A stretch of 64,000 nucleotides of DNA from Brachybacterium squillarum M-6-3 (lineage in GTDB: Bacteria > Actinomycetota > Actinomycetes > Actinomycetales > Dermabacteraceae): the NCBI RefSeq assembly GCF_000225825.1, contig NZ_AGBX01000001.1, positions 744,001 to 808,000 of the forward strand. The letters are read 5' to 3'. The position numbers and the translations under genes are program-made. The notes below the pieces were generated by a model. It saw only the letters and a program-made list of their open reading frames with translations, was not told where the DNA came from and searched no databases. Positions 17,142-26,138 of the stretch are shown piece by piece (within the stretch, counting starts at the first letter, position 1; each line of letters opens with the position of its first letter).

Positions 17142-17710
17142 CAGGCGCCCCCTCCCAGCATGCCGAGGAATCCGGTGGGCAGCACCAGCCCCAGGCCGGT
17201 GCCGAAGATCAGGTAGACGGCCGAGGCCAGGAACAGGCCCAGCAGCACGTCGAAGCCGGGTCGGCGGGAGCCGAAGCCGTGGCTGGTGCACCAGAACAGC
17301 AGCGCCCCGGCGAGGATCCAGCCCAGATAGGTCAGCAGCAGCGCGAAGGCCAGGAAACCGCCGCCCACCCAGGCCAGCGCCACCAGATCGGTGCGGGGGC
17401 GGGCCGCGCCCGTGGTCGGGTCCACGGAGGGCTCGGGGTGGCGGATCGCTCCCACGGCCAGGATCGCGGCGAGCACCAGGCCGACGACGGCGAGGATCAC
17501 GGGCAGGAACCGCGGCCCGGGGAACTCGGTCCCCACGGCGTCCAGGGTGGCGGCGCCGACCAGCAGGAACACGCTGATCGCGGCGAGCAGCAGGGGCATC
17601 ACCAGGCCGGAGCGTCCGCCGCGCGCGGGCCGCGGCGACGCCTCGGCCGGTGACTGCGTGGCCTGCGGTGCCGGGGCGGGGGTGCTGGGGGTGGTGTCCA
17701 TGCTGCTCAT
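17141..17710 (-). CDS. tctB: tripartite tricarboxylate transporter, small membrane subunit
   Basis: A 189-residue membrane protein. A Pro/Ala-rich cytosolic leader of about 35 residues precedes four predicted membrane helices: LVMPLLLAAISVFLLVGAAT, FLPVILAVVGLVLAAILAVG, LVALAWVGGGFLAFALLL with its following stretch, and a C-terminal GLFLASAVYLIFGTGLGLVLP. Size and topology match TctB. It starts at ATG 17710, overlapping the tctC stop, and its own stop overlaps the tctA start, so the three subunits are translationally coupled. Confidence 0.87.
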   Translation of the reverse strand: MSSMDTTPSTPAPAPQATQSPAEASPRPARGGRSGLVMPLLLAAISVFLLVGAATLDAVGTEFPGPRFLPVILAVVGLVLAAILAVGAIRHPEPSVDPTTGAARPRTDLVALAWVGGGFLAFALLLTYLGWILAGALLFWCTSHGFGSRRPGFDVLLGLFLASAVYLIFGTGLGLVLPTGFLGMLGGGA

Positions 17711-18732
17711 CCCTCGATCTCCGCGAAGAGCCCGGCGATGCGCTCGGTCTCCTCCTCGATGTACGCCCGGAGCTCCTCGCCGGTGGCGGGCACCTCCACC
17801 CAGTTGTAGCGGGCCACGGCGTCGGCCCATTCGGGGGTGGCGAAGGCCTGCTCCAGCAGCTCCTCGAACTCCGCGATCTCCTCGGCGGTGACGACGGGCG
17901 GCGCGAACAGGGCCCGCCAGTTGGTCAGGGTCACGTCGTAGCCGAGCTCGGGCAGTGTCGGGATGTCCACGCCCTCCAGCCGCTGCGGGGCGACGACGCC
18001 GAGGGCCCGCAGCCGGCCGAACTCGACCTGCGGGTAGATGTCGGCGAAGCCGCCGGCCGTGGCCTGGGCGGTGCCGTTGAGGATCGCCTGGATCGCCTCG
18101 CCGCCCCCGTCGGAGGGGATGTAGGTGGTGTCCCCGGGGGCGATGTCCGCGGCGAGCGCGAGGTCGGTCATCACCAGCTGGTCGAAGGAGCCGCCGCCGG
18201 TCCAGGCGACGTCCGGGGTGTTCTCACGCCAGTCGGCGATAAGGCCGTCGAGGTCCTGGTGGGGGCCGTCGGCGGGCACGGCGATGAGGTCGTACTCCTC
18301 GATCACGCGGGCGACGGGGGTGACGTCGGTGATCTGCGAGGGGGTGTCGAACTGGATCTGGGCGGCGATCTGGCCGGTGCCGCCCACCATCAGCGTGTTC
18401 GGCTGGGTGAGGCGGCCGACGCTGCCCAGCGCGATGGTGCCGCCGGCGCCCGGGATGTTCACCACCTGCACGTTCCCGACCAGGCTGTGGGTGCGCATGA
18501 CCTGCTGCAGCTCCCGCTGGAAGGCGTCCCAGCCGCCGCCGGCGGCCGCGGGGGCCACGAGGGTGAGGTTCGCGGAGATGGTGCTGCCGCCGGAGGCGGA
18601 GCGGATCGACTGGTAGCCGGCGGCGGCGATCACGGGCACGGCGAGCACGCCGAAACCGATGCTGAGAGCACGGCGGCGGGAGGGGGATGCCGGGGCGGCG
18701 GGCCGGTCGGCGCCGTGGTCGTCGGGACCCAT
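17707..18732 (-). CDS. tctC: tripartite tricarboxylate transporter substrate-binding protein
   Basis: A 341-residue extracytoplasmic binding protein of the Bug/TctC family. An N-terminal basic stretch (SPSRRRALSIGFG) and hydrophobic segment form a signal or anchor. The mature part shows the family marks VAPAAAGGGWDAFQRELQQVM near residue 65, NIPGAGGTIALG and VAWTGGGSFDQLVM. The ATG at 18732 has GAAGGAG upstream; the longer open frame lacks homology. It is first in the operon, which is usual because binding protein is needed in excess. It diverges from the small stress-protein gene at 18917. Confidence 0.88.
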   Translation of the reverse strand: MGPDDHGADRPAAPASPSRRRALSIGFGVLAVPVIAAAGYQSIRSASGGSTISANLTLVAPAAAGGGWDAFQRELQQVMRTHSLVGNVQVVNIPGAGGTIALGSVGRLTQPNTLMVGGTGQIAAQIQFDTPSQITDVTPVARVIEEYDLIAVPADGPHQDLDGLIADWRENTPDVAWTGGGSFDQLVMTDLALAADIAPGDTTYIPSDGGGEAIQAILNGTAQATAGGFADIYPQVEFGRLRALGVVAPQRLEGVDIPTLPELGYDVTLTNWRALFAPPVVTAEEIAEFEELLEQAFATPEWADAVARYNWVEVPATGEELRAYIEEETERIAGLFAEIEG

Positions 18733-18916
18733 CGGCACGACTCCTTCGTCATGGGGGACGTCGGAGGGGGCCCCGACGCTGGGGAGGCCCCCATGAAAGC
18801 ACGCCGCGCCCGCTCCCGGCGGCGGGGATCGCCGCGGCGGAATGCGCGGGATACAGTGCCGGGACGATCCCGCCGGGCCCGCCGTGGTGCCCGCTCGCCC
18901 CACCTCGGGAGGACCC

Positions 18917-19261
18917 ATGTCCGTGCTCGTCGCCGGCACCGCCACCCCGGCCGGCCAGGCCGCCTACCGCTACGCGATCGAGGAGGCCCGGCGCCGCGGC
19001 GAGGGCATCGTGTACTTCCAGCTGGAGGGCGAGCACACGCCCTCCCCGGAGCTGGACGGCATCCCCGAGACCGTCGAGCACCCCGATGGCCGCACCCACT
19101 CCCCCGCCGGCGACCTCATCGACCGCGCCGAGCGCGACGACATCTCCGCCCTGGTCATCGGCGTGCGGCACCGCACCGCGGTGGCCAAGCTGTTCCTCGG
19201 CTCCTCCGCCCAGCAGATCATCCTCGAGGCGAACAAGCCCGTCATCTGCGTCAAGGCCTGA
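18917..19261 (+). CDS. small universal-stress-protein (UspA) family protein
   Basis: A 114-residue UspA-fold protein, shorter than the usual 140. The N-terminal strand MSVLVAGTATPAGQAAYRYAIEEA and the C-terminal segment ALVIGVRHRTAVAKLFLGSSAQQIILEANKPVICVKA match the family. The ATP-binding G2xG9xG(S/T) pattern is only partly present (GVR..., LGSS). The missing length is in the middle. It starts at ATG 18917 after GGAGGA and is divergent from tctC. Function beyond the fold is not assigned. Confidence 0.72.
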   Translation: MSVLVAGTATPAGQAAYRYAIEEARRRGEGIVYFQLEGEHTPSPELDGIPETVEHPDGRTHSPAGDLIDRAERDDISALVIGVRHRTAVAKLFLGSSAQQIILEANKPVICVKA

Positions 19262-19273
19262 CCGGAGCCCGAA

Positions 19274-20221
19274 TCAGTCCCGTCGTCGGAGCGCGGCGGC
19301 GGCCAGGCCCGCGACGGCCGCGGTCCACTGCTCGCGGCCGGCCTCGCGCTCGGCGGCGTCGGTGCCGCTGAGCACCACCTCCAGCCGGGTGCCGTGACCG
19401 GTGCCCTCGCCCGTGGCCACCCGCAGCCCCTCGCCGGGCTCGGCGGGGTCCACCTCCAGCACCAGCAGGCGCGGCGGGTCCAGGGCGGTGACGGTGCCGA
19501 GCACCACCTCGGGGGCGCGGGGCGACCGGAAGGCCCGGTCGATCTCGGGGTCGGGGCCGTGCCCGGCGGGGTCTCCCCCGGCCAGCCACAGCTCCCAGGC
19601 GGTCTCGGCGGGCACCACCAGCTGCCGTGACCAGCGCAGCACCCAGCCCTGGGCGTCCTCGGCGGGCACGGGCCGGTCCAGGCCGAAGGCGGCGGCGAGC
19701 TCCTCGTGGCGCGCAGGACGCGGTCCCGGGTCGGTGACCTCCTGGCCGGCGAGCACCTGGGCGAGGCCTTCCAGGCAGGCCTCCCAGCCGGTGGCGTAGC
19801 TGGCGGTGCCGGGCCGGTCGTCGCCGAGCTGGGTGATGGTCAGCAGGGTGCCGTCGCCCTCGGGACGCAGCGCGAGGGTCATCTCCTCGCCGCCCCAGGT
19901 GAAGCGCAGCCGTTCGCCGTGCTCGACCTCGAGCATCTGGCCGTAGCCCTCGGGGCCCTCGCCGAAGGCGGGGAAGCGCGCGGTGCCGCCCTCGCGCAGC
20001 GTGAACACGGGGGCGCCGGGGAACCAGGGCTCCAGCAGCACGGGGCGGGTGATGCCCTCCCACACCTCCTCGGGTGGATGCGGCAGGAGGCGGGAGACGA
20101 CCACGGCGGCGCGGCCGTCGCGGTCCTCGAGGCGGGGCGCGGGGACGCCGTCCGCGGTGCGCGGCACTCCCCCCGTGGCCTGCGAGGTGGGCACGGTCGG
20201 GTCAGGGGCGTCGGTGCTCAT
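19274..20221 (-). CDS. SRPBCC (AHSA1-like) domain protein, tandem domain
   Basis: A 315-residue cytosolic protein with two START/SRPBCC halves. The first (about 35-165) has VVVSRLLPHPPEEVWEGITRPVLLEPWFPG, a typical AHSA1 entry. The second (about 200-315) has WSRQLVVPAETAWELWLAGGDP and ends VAGLAAAALRRRD. Such proteins bind small hydrophobic ligands or act as Hsp90-activator-like folds. The ATG at 20221 is chosen before the Asp/Pro/Thr-rich leader. It is convergent with the Usp gene (12-bp gap) and divergent from the fructan operon promoter. Confidence 0.72.
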   Translation of the reverse strand: MSTDAPDPTVPTSQATGGVPRTADGVPAPRLEDRDGRAAVVVSRLLPHPPEEVWEGITRPVLLEPWFPGAPVFTLREGGTARFPAFGEGPEGYGQMLEVEHGERLRFTWGGEEMTLALRPEGDGTLLTITQLGDDRPGTASYATGWEACLEGLAQVLAGQEVTDPGPRPARHEELAAAFGLDRPVPAEDAQGWVLRWSRQLVVPAETAWELWLAGGDPAGHGPDPEIDRAFRSPRAPEVVLGTVTALDPPRLLVLEVDPAEPGEGLRVATGEGTGHGTRLEVVLSGTDAAEREAGREQWTAAVAGLAAAALRRRD

Positions 20222-20299
20222 GCCCCCTGGATAGCCAGCCGCGCCGCCGGAGTCCAGCGACCCGACGGACGCCCGACCGAAAAAACTCGACATTCGGAG

Positions 20300-20360
20300 T
20301 GGACAAACGCTTGACCAACCGTGATCCACGTCCTACTGTCCATGATCAAACGATTGATCA
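20300..20360 (+). promoter_or_regulatory. fructan operon promoter with two LacI-type operators
   Basis: TTGACC (20311-20316) and TACTGT (20334-20339), spaced 17 bp, form a good housekeeping promoter. Operator 1, TGGACAAACGCTTGACCA (20300-20317), overlaps the -35. Operator 2, TGATCAAACGATTGATCA (20343-20360), a 16/18 palindrome with central CG, covers the transcription start. Both have the AANCGNTT core of LacI-family sites and are likely bound by the regulator at 25014. Confidence 0.75.
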
Positions 20361-20372
20361 CGAGGGAGTGAC

Positions 20373-21791
20373 ATGCCGCTGCGAACCCCGTTCTTCCGCC
20401 CCGACCCGCACTGGGTGGGCGACCTGATCCCCTTCTCCCACGGCGGGGTGCTGTACCTGTACTACCTGCACGAACGCCGCCGGAGCCCCAAGCCCGGCAC
20501 CTCCTGGCACCTGGTGACCACCGAGGACCTGGTGACCTTCACCGACCACGGCGAGGTGCTCCCCCACGGCGACGAGGACGCCGCCGACTTCAACGCCTAC
20601 ACCGGCTCCGTGGTCACCGACGACGAGGGCCTGCACCACCTCTTCTACACGGGCCAGAACCCGCGCCGCACCGCCCCCGACGGCCGCCCCCTGCAGGTGG
20701 TCATGCACGCCACCGGCACCGACCTGATCCACTGGGACAAGCACCCCGAGCACACCGTGGGCGCCCCCGAGGGCTACGACCCCGCGGACTTCCGCGACCC
20801 CTTCGTCTACCGCACCGGCCCCGGCCAGCCCTGGCAGCTGATCCTCGCCGCCCGCCACGCGGAGGGCCCCGAGCGCCGCCGCGGCACCGTCGGCCGCCTG
20901 CGCAGCACCGACCTGGTCCGCTGGCAGAGCGCCGACCCGCTGTGGGACCCGCACCGCTTCCTCACCCAGGAGTGCCCCGAGATCTTCCGGATCGGCGACT
21001 GGTGGTACCTGGTGTACTCCGAGTTCACCGACGCCTTCCAGACCCGCTACCGGATGTCCCGCTCCCCCGAGGGTCCCTGGCACGCCCCCCGCCACGACAC
21101 CCTCGACGGCCGCGCCTTCTACGCCGTGAAGTCCGCCGAGTGGCACGGGCGCCGCATCCTCGCCGGCTGGATCGCCAGCCGCGAGGGCGAGACGGACGAC
21201 GGCCCCTGGCTGTGGGCCGGCACCCTCTCCCTGCTGGAGGCGGTGCAGCGCGAGGACGGCACCCTGGACGTGCGGATCCCCGCCGAGGTGCTCGCCGCGG
21301 ACCCCACGGCGCTCGACGCCGGCCTCGCCCCCGGGGCGCTGGAGGCCCCCACCTCCTACGCCTCCCGCGTGGGCACCACCGATCTTCCCGCCCGCTGCAC
21401 GATCCGCGCGGAGCTGACCCTGGACCCCGAGGGTCGCGCCGCCGGGCTGCTGCTGCGCACCGACGCCGAGGGCGAGCACGGCTACGTGCTGCGCCTGGAG
21501 CCCCGCGCCGGCCGCATGGTGCTGGACCGCTGGCCGCGACCCGCGACCGGCACCGAGCAGTGGCAGATCTCGGGCGACATCCCCCACGCCCTGGACCTCG
21601 AGCGACCGGCCGACCTGAGCGGCCCGGACCACCGTCTCGATCTGATCCTCGAGGACGACCTGCTGGTCGCCTGCCTCGATCAGCGGGTCGTGCTCTCCAC
21701 CCGTCTCTACGACCACCGGACCGGCCGCCTCGGCCTGTTCGCCGACGACGCCGCGATCGGCCTGCGATCCCTGCGCGTCACCACCGCCTGA
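20373..21791 (+). CDS. GH32-like glycoside hydrolase (cytosolic beta-fructosidase-type)
   Basis: A 472-residue five-bladed-propeller hydrolase with a C-terminal beta-sandwich, lacking a signal peptide. GH32 landmarks: WVGD (residues 14-17) in the place of the WMNDP nucleophile block with Asp17, FRDP near residue 141 (transition-state Asp) and ECPE at 200-203 (acid/base Glu). The last 130 residues (RAELTLDPEGRAAGLLLRTD onwards) are a typical GH32 C-terminal module. It starts at ATG 20373, 12 bp past the operator. First gene of an operon with an ABC sugar importer and LacI regulator, it probably splits an imported fructoside. The atypical nucleophile block makes exact specificity uncertain. Confidence 0.78.
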   Translation: MPLRTPFFRPDPHWVGDLIPFSHGGVLYLYYLHERRRSPKPGTSWHLVTTEDLVTFTDHGEVLPHGDEDAADFNAYTGSVVTDDEGLHHLFYTGQNPRRTAPDGRPLQVVMHATGTDLIHWDKHPEHTVGAPEGYDPADFRDPFVYRTGPGQPWQLILAARHAEGPERRRGTVGRLRSTDLVRWQSADPLWDPHRFLTQECPEIFRIGDWWYLVYSEFTDAFQTRYRMSRSPEGPWHAPRHDTLDGRAFYAVKSAEWHGRRILAGWIASREGETDDGPWLWAGTLSLLEAVQREDGTLDVRIPAEVLAADPTALDAGLAPGALEAPTSYASRVGTTDLPARCTIRAELTLDPEGRAAGLLLRTDAEGEHGYVLRLEPRAGRMVLDRWPRPATGTEQWQISGDIPHALDLERPADLSGPDHRLDLILEDDLLVACLDQRVVLSTRLYDHRTGRLGLFADDAAIGLRSLRVTTA

Positions 21792-21839
21792 CCCCCGCAC
21801 CACCCCGAGCGACCCCACCCGATATCGAAGGAGATCATC

Positions 21840-23192
21840 ATGAAGCGCTCGCAGTTCCTCGCCCTGGCCGCCGGAGCGGCCACCGTCCCCGTCCTCGCCG
21901 CCTGTGGCGGTTCCGGCTCCGGCGGCGCGGCCGCCACCGGGGCGGCCGTCGAGGGGGAGGTGGAGCCCCGCGCCATCTCCTGGCTGCTCTCGCGGCCCGC
22001 CGACGGCGCCGTCATCTCGATCATGGAGCAGATCGCGGACGAGTACGCCGCCGAGAACGAGGGCTTCTCCCTCGAGCTGATCACCACCCCGGACCGTCCC
22101 AGCTACATCCAGAAGTACGAGACCCTGGCCGCCGCCGGGGAGCTGCCGGAGCTGTTCGACACCGACGCCACCCCCTTCGCCGCCAAGCTCGCCGAGACCG
22201 GGCAGATGATCGACGTGGAGGACCTGCTCACCCAGTTCGGGATCCTCGAGGAGTTCCGGCCTGCCGCCCTGGACTACCAGCGCTTCGACGACGGCGCGCT
22301 GTACATGATCCCGCTCGAGTTCGGCCTCGAGGTGTTCTGGTACAACACCGCCCTGTTCGAGGAGGCGGGCGTCGAGGTGCCCACCACCCTGGACGAGATG
22401 GTCGAGGTCTGCGAGACCCTGCGCGGCGCCGACATCACCCCGATCGCCGTCGGTGGGCAGGACGCCTGGCCGCTCGAGCGCTACGTCGCCTACCAGCCCT
22501 TCCGGATCGCCGGCCCCGAGTACATCCAGGAGCTCAAGCGCGGCGACGCCGCCTTCGCCGACGAGCCCGGCACCGCGAGCGCCGAGTGGCTGGCCCGCCT
22601 CGGCGAGGTCGAGGCCTTCGAGCCCGGCTTCTCCTCCGTGGGCTACGCGGACGCGCAGGCCGCCTTCACCTCCGGGAAGGCCGCGATCTACAACATGGGC
22701 ACCTGGGAGCTGCCGAACCTCGCCACCGAGGAGCTGCCCGAGGAGATGCGCGAGAACATCGCGTTCTTCACCCTGCCCGTCACCGAGGGCTCCGTGACCG
22801 CGGAGAACGAGTACGTGGCACCCTCCGGCATCGGCGTCGCCGTGAACGCGGAGACCTACGACCCGCTGGTGCGGGACTTCCTCGAGTTCGCGCTGGGCCG
22901 CTACCCGGCGCTGTACGCCGAGAGCGGTCTGCTGGGCCCCACCACCGTGGACCCCGTGATCCCCGAGAACGCGCTGCCGATCTACGAGGAGGCCATCGCG
23001 GCCGCCGAGGACCTCGGCGAGGCCACCCTGATGCCCTGGGACACCCAGCTCGACCCGACCACCAACTCCCGCCTGCAGCAGGAGCTGGTGCTGCTGGTGC
23101 AGGGCGACGTGACGGCGGAGGAGTTCCTGACCACCATGGATTCCACGCTCGAGGAGAACGCCCCGCGCTACTTCGAGGACGCGGAGGGCTGA
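21840..23192 (+). CDS. ABC sugar transporter substrate-binding lipoprotein
   Basis: A 450-residue extracellular solute-binding protein, family 1. The signal peptide MKRSQFLALAAGAATVPV with lipobox LAAC puts the lipidated cysteine near residue 21. The mature part has carbohydrate-binding-protein features such as YIQKYETLAAAGELPELFDTD, IPLEFGLEVFWYNTALFEEAG and AAFTSGKAAIYNMGTWELPN. It starts at ATG 21840 after GAAGGAG and is followed 3 bp later by the first permease gene. It likely captures a fructose-containing oligosaccharide for the two permeases. No ATPase gene is present, so a shared MsiK-type ATPase elsewhere is expected. Confidence 0.92.
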   Translation: MKRSQFLALAAGAATVPVLAACGGSGSGGAAATGAAVEGEVEPRAISWLLSRPADGAVISIMEQIADEYAAENEGFSLELITTPDRPSYIQKYETLAAAGELPELFDTDATPFAAKLAETGQMIDVEDLLTQFGILEEFRPAALDYQRFDDGALYMIPLEFGLEVFWYNTALFEEAGVEVPTTLDEMVEVCETLRGADITPIAVGGQDAWPLERYVAYQPFRIAGPEYIQELKRGDAAFADEPGTASAEWLARLGEVEAFEPGFSSVGYADAQAAFTSGKAAIYNMGTWELPNLATEELPEEMRENIAFFTLPVTEGSVTAENEYVAPSGIGVAVNAETYDPLVRDFLEFALGRYPALYAESGLLGPTTVDPVIPENALPIYEEAIAAAEDLGEATLMPWDTQLDPTTNSRLQQELVLLVQGDVTAEEFLTTMDSTLEENAPRYFEDAEG

Positions 23193-23195
23193 TCC

Positions 23196-24068
23196 GTGCT
23201 TCCCCATCGTTCGCGCACCTCCGTGGTGCTGTTCCTGGCTCCGCCGCTGCTGCTGTTCGGCGGCGGGGTGCTGCTGCCCATCGTGCAGTCGCTGTTCCTG
23301 AGCTTCTTCCAGTGGGACGGCATCTTCCCGATGGAGTTCGTGGGGCTGGAGAACTACCGGCGCCTGCTGTTCGGCGACGACATCTTCTGGACCGCCTTCG
23401 GCAACCAGCTGCTGTACCTGGTGATCTGCCTGGTGCTGCAGGTGGGCGGCGGCCTGCTGGTGGCCAGCCTGCTGCTGACCATCACCAAGGGCCGTGAGGT
23501 CTTCAAGGTGCTCTACCTGATGCCCGCCGTGATCTCGACCCCCGCGATCGCGCTGCTGTTCCAGCGCATCTACGGCGGGGACGGCCTGATCAACACGATG
23601 CTCTCCGCGGTGGGGCTCGACGCCCTGGCCCGGCCCTGGCTGTCGGACGTGTCCACGGTGCTGGCGGCCGTCTCCATCCCCGAGGGCTGGCGCTTCCTGG
23701 GCCTGTACACGGTGATCCTCTACGCGGCGCTGCTGGCGGTGCCGCGGGAGCAGGAGGAGGCCGCCGCCCTGGACGGGGCGAACGCCTGGACCGTGTTCAC
23801 GAAGATCCGCTTCCCGCACATCATGCCGGTCTTCATCACCACGATGATCATGGCCACCACCTACGCGCTGCGCGGCTTCGACATCCCCTTCCTGCTCACC
23901 AACGGCGGACCGGGGCAGGCCTCGGAACTGGTCACGACCTACATGTACAAGACGGCCTTCACCAGCGGGCACTACGGCTACGCGAGCGCCATCTCGGTGT
24001 TCATCGTGGTGGAGTGCCTGGTGGCGGTCGGCCTGATCCTCTTCTCGCTGCGGCGGAAGGACGCCTGA
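23196..24068 (+). CDS. ABC sugar transporter permease (MalF-type)
   Basis: A 290-residue membrane protein with six hydrophobic helices. The EAA loop appears as REQEEAAALDGANAWTVFTKIRFPHIMP near residue 185-212, where the ATPase docks. It begins at GTG 23196, only 3 bp after the lipoprotein gene, and its stop is 1 bp before the next permease start. Forms the translocation pore with the 24070 product. Confidence 0.92.
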   Translation: MLPHRSRTSVVLFLAPPLLLFGGGVLLPIVQSLFLSFFQWDGIFPMEFVGLENYRRLLFGDDIFWTAFGNQLLYLVICLVLQVGGGLLVASLLLTITKGREVFKVLYLMPAVISTPAIALLFQRIYGGDGLINTMLSAVGLDALARPWLSDVSTVLAAVSIPEGWRFLGLYTVILYAALLAVPREQEEAAALDGANAWTVFTKIRFPHIMPVFITTMIMATTYALRGFDIPFLLTNGGPGQASELVTTYMYKTAFTSGHYGYASAISVFIVVECLVAVGLILFSLRRKDA

Positions 24069-24069
24069 G

Positions 24070-25017
24070 ATGACCGTGCTCGCCCCCACCGACCCCTCCC
24101 GGGAGGGACAGACCATGACCGACACCGCCCCGGACGCCTCCGCGCCCCGCGCCCCGCGCCGGGGACGCCCCGGCTCCCGCCGTCCCTCACGGCTGCGGAT
24201 CTCGCAGGTCGTCTCCCGGGTGCTCATCGTCTGCGTGCTGATCCTGCAGGTGTACCCCTTCCTGTGGCTGCTGCAGACCAGCCTGCGCGACCGGCAGGAC
24301 TTCGCCGCCTCCAACCCCTTCTCGATCCCCACCGAGCTCACCCTGGAGAACTTCGCGCGGGCCCTCGAGCAGGGCAGCCTGCTGCGCAACATCCTGAACT
24401 CGCTGATCATCACCGGCGGCGCCTGCGCCCTGCTGGTGGTCTGCGGGATGGCCGGGGCCTACGCGATCCAGGTGCTCGGCTTCCGCGGCAGCAACCTGGT
24501 GCACGGACTGTTCCTGCTGGGCATCGTGGTGCCCGTGCAGGTTGCCCTGGTGCCGCTGTTCATCGACTACTCGCGGATCGGGCTACTGGACACCTACGTG
24601 GCGGTGATGATCCCGCTGGCGGGCTTCGCCCTGCCGATGGCGATGTTCCTGTTCCTGTCGTTCTTCAGCTACATCCCGCGGGAGCTGTACGAGGCGGCCA
24701 GCATCGACGGCGCCGGCCCCTACCGGATCTTCTTCCGCATCACGATGCCGATGTCCTTGAACACCGTGGTCACGGTGGTGATGGTCAACGCGATCTTCAT
24801 CTGGAACGACTTCATCTTCGCCAACACCTTCATCCTCAGCGACGAGCTGAAGACGATCCCGCTGGGCCTGCAGAACTACATCGGGGCCATGGGCAACACC
24901 GACTGGACCGCCACCTTCGCCGCCGTGTCGATCACCGTCACCCCGCTGCTGCTGGTCTTCCTCGTGCTGAACCGCGCGATGATCTACGGTCTCGAGAGCG
25001 GGGCGAGCAAGGGATGA
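24070..25017 (+). CDS. ABC sugar transporter permease (MalG-type)
   Basis: A 315-residue permease with six predicted helices and an EAA loop, PRELYEAASIDGAGPYRIFFRITMP, near residue 210. The first ATG (24070) follows the previous stop directly. A second in-frame ATG at 24115 has its own GGGAGGG and would remove a 15-residue leader; either may be used. The C terminus overlaps the LacI start (ATGA), coupling transporter and regulator expression. Confidence 0.92.
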   Translation: MTVLAPTDPSREGQTMTDTAPDASAPRAPRRGRPGSRRPSRLRISQVVSRVLIVCVLILQVYPFLWLLQTSLRDRQDFAASNPFSIPTELTLENFARALEQGSLLRNILNSLIITGGACALLVVCGMAGAYAIQVLGFRGSNLVHGLFLLGIVVPVQVALVPLFIDYSRIGLLDTYVAVMIPLAGFALPMAMFLFLSFFSYIPRELYEAASIDGAGPYRIFFRITMPMSLNTVVTVVMVNAIFIWNDFIFANTFILSDELKTIPLGLQNYIGAMGNTDWTATFAAVSITVTPLLLVFLVLNRAMIYGLESGASKG

Positions 25018-26036
25018 GGACGATGACGGAGAACGGGCGCACGGTGACGATGCGCGAGGTGGCCGAGCGGGCGGGCGTGTCCGTCACCACGGTCTCCCAC
25101 GTCATCAACGACAAGCCGGGCGTCCGCATCGGCGCGAAGACCCGCTCCCGGGTGCGCCAGGCCGTGGTGGACCTCGGCTACCGGCCCAACATCCTGGCCA
25201 AGAACCTGGTGCAGGGCACCAGCCGCTTCATCGGCCTGGTCGCGGACTCGATCGCCACCACGCCCTTCGCCGGCCAGATCATCCGCGGCGCCCAGGAGGA
25301 GGCCTGGCGCCACGGCCGGGTGCTGCTGGTGGCCAACACCGAGGCCGACGCCGCCGCCGAGCAGAATGCGCTCGCGATGATGCTGGAGTACCAGGTCAGC
25401 GGCATCCTCTACTCGAGCTGGACCCATCAGGCCCTGACCCTGCCGCCGGGCCTCGCGGAGGCGGAGCACGTGTTGGTGAACTGCTACGCCCCGGGCACCG
25501 GTGCCCGGGCCGTGGTGCCCGACGAGGTGGCCGGCGGCCGCACCGCCACCGAGATGCTCATCGCACAGGGCCACGACCGGATCGCCTTCCTGAACACCAC
25601 CTCCCCCTCCCCCGCCCGCGAGGGCCGCCTGCGCGGCCACCGCGAGGCGCTGGTGGAGGCCGGCCTCCCCCTCGACGACGCCCTCGTGGTCGACGCCCTG
25701 CCCGAGCAGGAGGGCGGCTACGACGCCGCCGACCGCGTGCTCGAGCTCGGCGCCACCGCCGTGTTCTGCCACAACGACCGGGTCGCGATGGGCCTGTACG
25801 ACGCGCTGCGCGAGCGGGGCCTGCGCATCCCGGAGGACCTCTCGGTGGTCGGTTTCGACAACCAGGAGGTCATCGCCGGGCACCTGCGGCCGGCGCTGTC
25901 GACCGTGGCCCTGCCCCATTACGAGCTCGGGGCTGCCGGCATCCGGGTGCTGCTGGGCGAGGAGGAGGTGGCCCCCGGGCAGCAGCTCCGGGTGGACTGC
26001 CCTCCGATCCCTCGCTGTTCGATCGCCCCGCGCTGA
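25014..26036 (+). CDS. LacI-family regulator of the fructan operon
   Basis: A 340-residue LacI protein. The HTH TMREVAERAGVSVTTVSHVINDKPGVR (residues 9-35) includes a VSHVIND recognition helix like that of fructose/sucrose regulators; the hinge YRPNILAKNLVQGTSRFIGLVA is followed by an effector-binding domain with CHNDRVAMGLYDAL and LSVVGFDNQ. The start is ATG 25014, overlapping the permease stop, or ATG 25023 in the same frame. Last gene of the operon, ended by the strong hairpin at 26045. Likely binds the two CG-centred palindromes at 20300-20360 and is thus autoregulated. Confidence 0.9.
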   Translation: MRTMTENGRTVTMREVAERAGVSVTTVSHVINDKPGVRIGAKTRSRVRQAVVDLGYRPNILAKNLVQGTSRFIGLVADSIATTPFAGQIIRGAQEEAWRHGRVLLVANTEADAAAEQNALAMMLEYQVSGILYSSWTHQALTLPPGLAEAEHVLVNCYAPGTGARAVVPDEVAGGRTATEMLIAQGHDRIAFLNTTSPSPAREGRLRGHREALVEAGLPLDDALVVDALPEQEGGYDAADRVLELGATAVFCHNDRVAMGLYDALRERGLRIPEDLSVVGFDNQEVIAGHLRPALSTVALPHYELGAAGIRVLLGEEEVAPGQQLRVDCPPIPRCSIAPR

Positions 26037-26044
26037 TCCTCGTC

Positions 26045-26075
26045 GTGCCCGGGCGGGCGGCGCCCGCCCGGGCAC
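26045..26075 (+). terminator. strong hairpin terminator after the fructan operon
   Basis: A perfect 14-bp stem GTGCCCGGGCGGGC / GCCCGCCCGGGCAC with a 3-nt loop, 8 bp after the LacI stop. There is no T-run, as is common in high-GC genomes. It implies that the second GH32 gene has its own promoter. Confidence 0.72.
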
Positions 26076-26138
26076 CGCTCCGCCCCGCGGGACTCCCTGC
26101 GGCGGTCCTCCTCCCCTCGACGACGAGAGAGCCGAATC

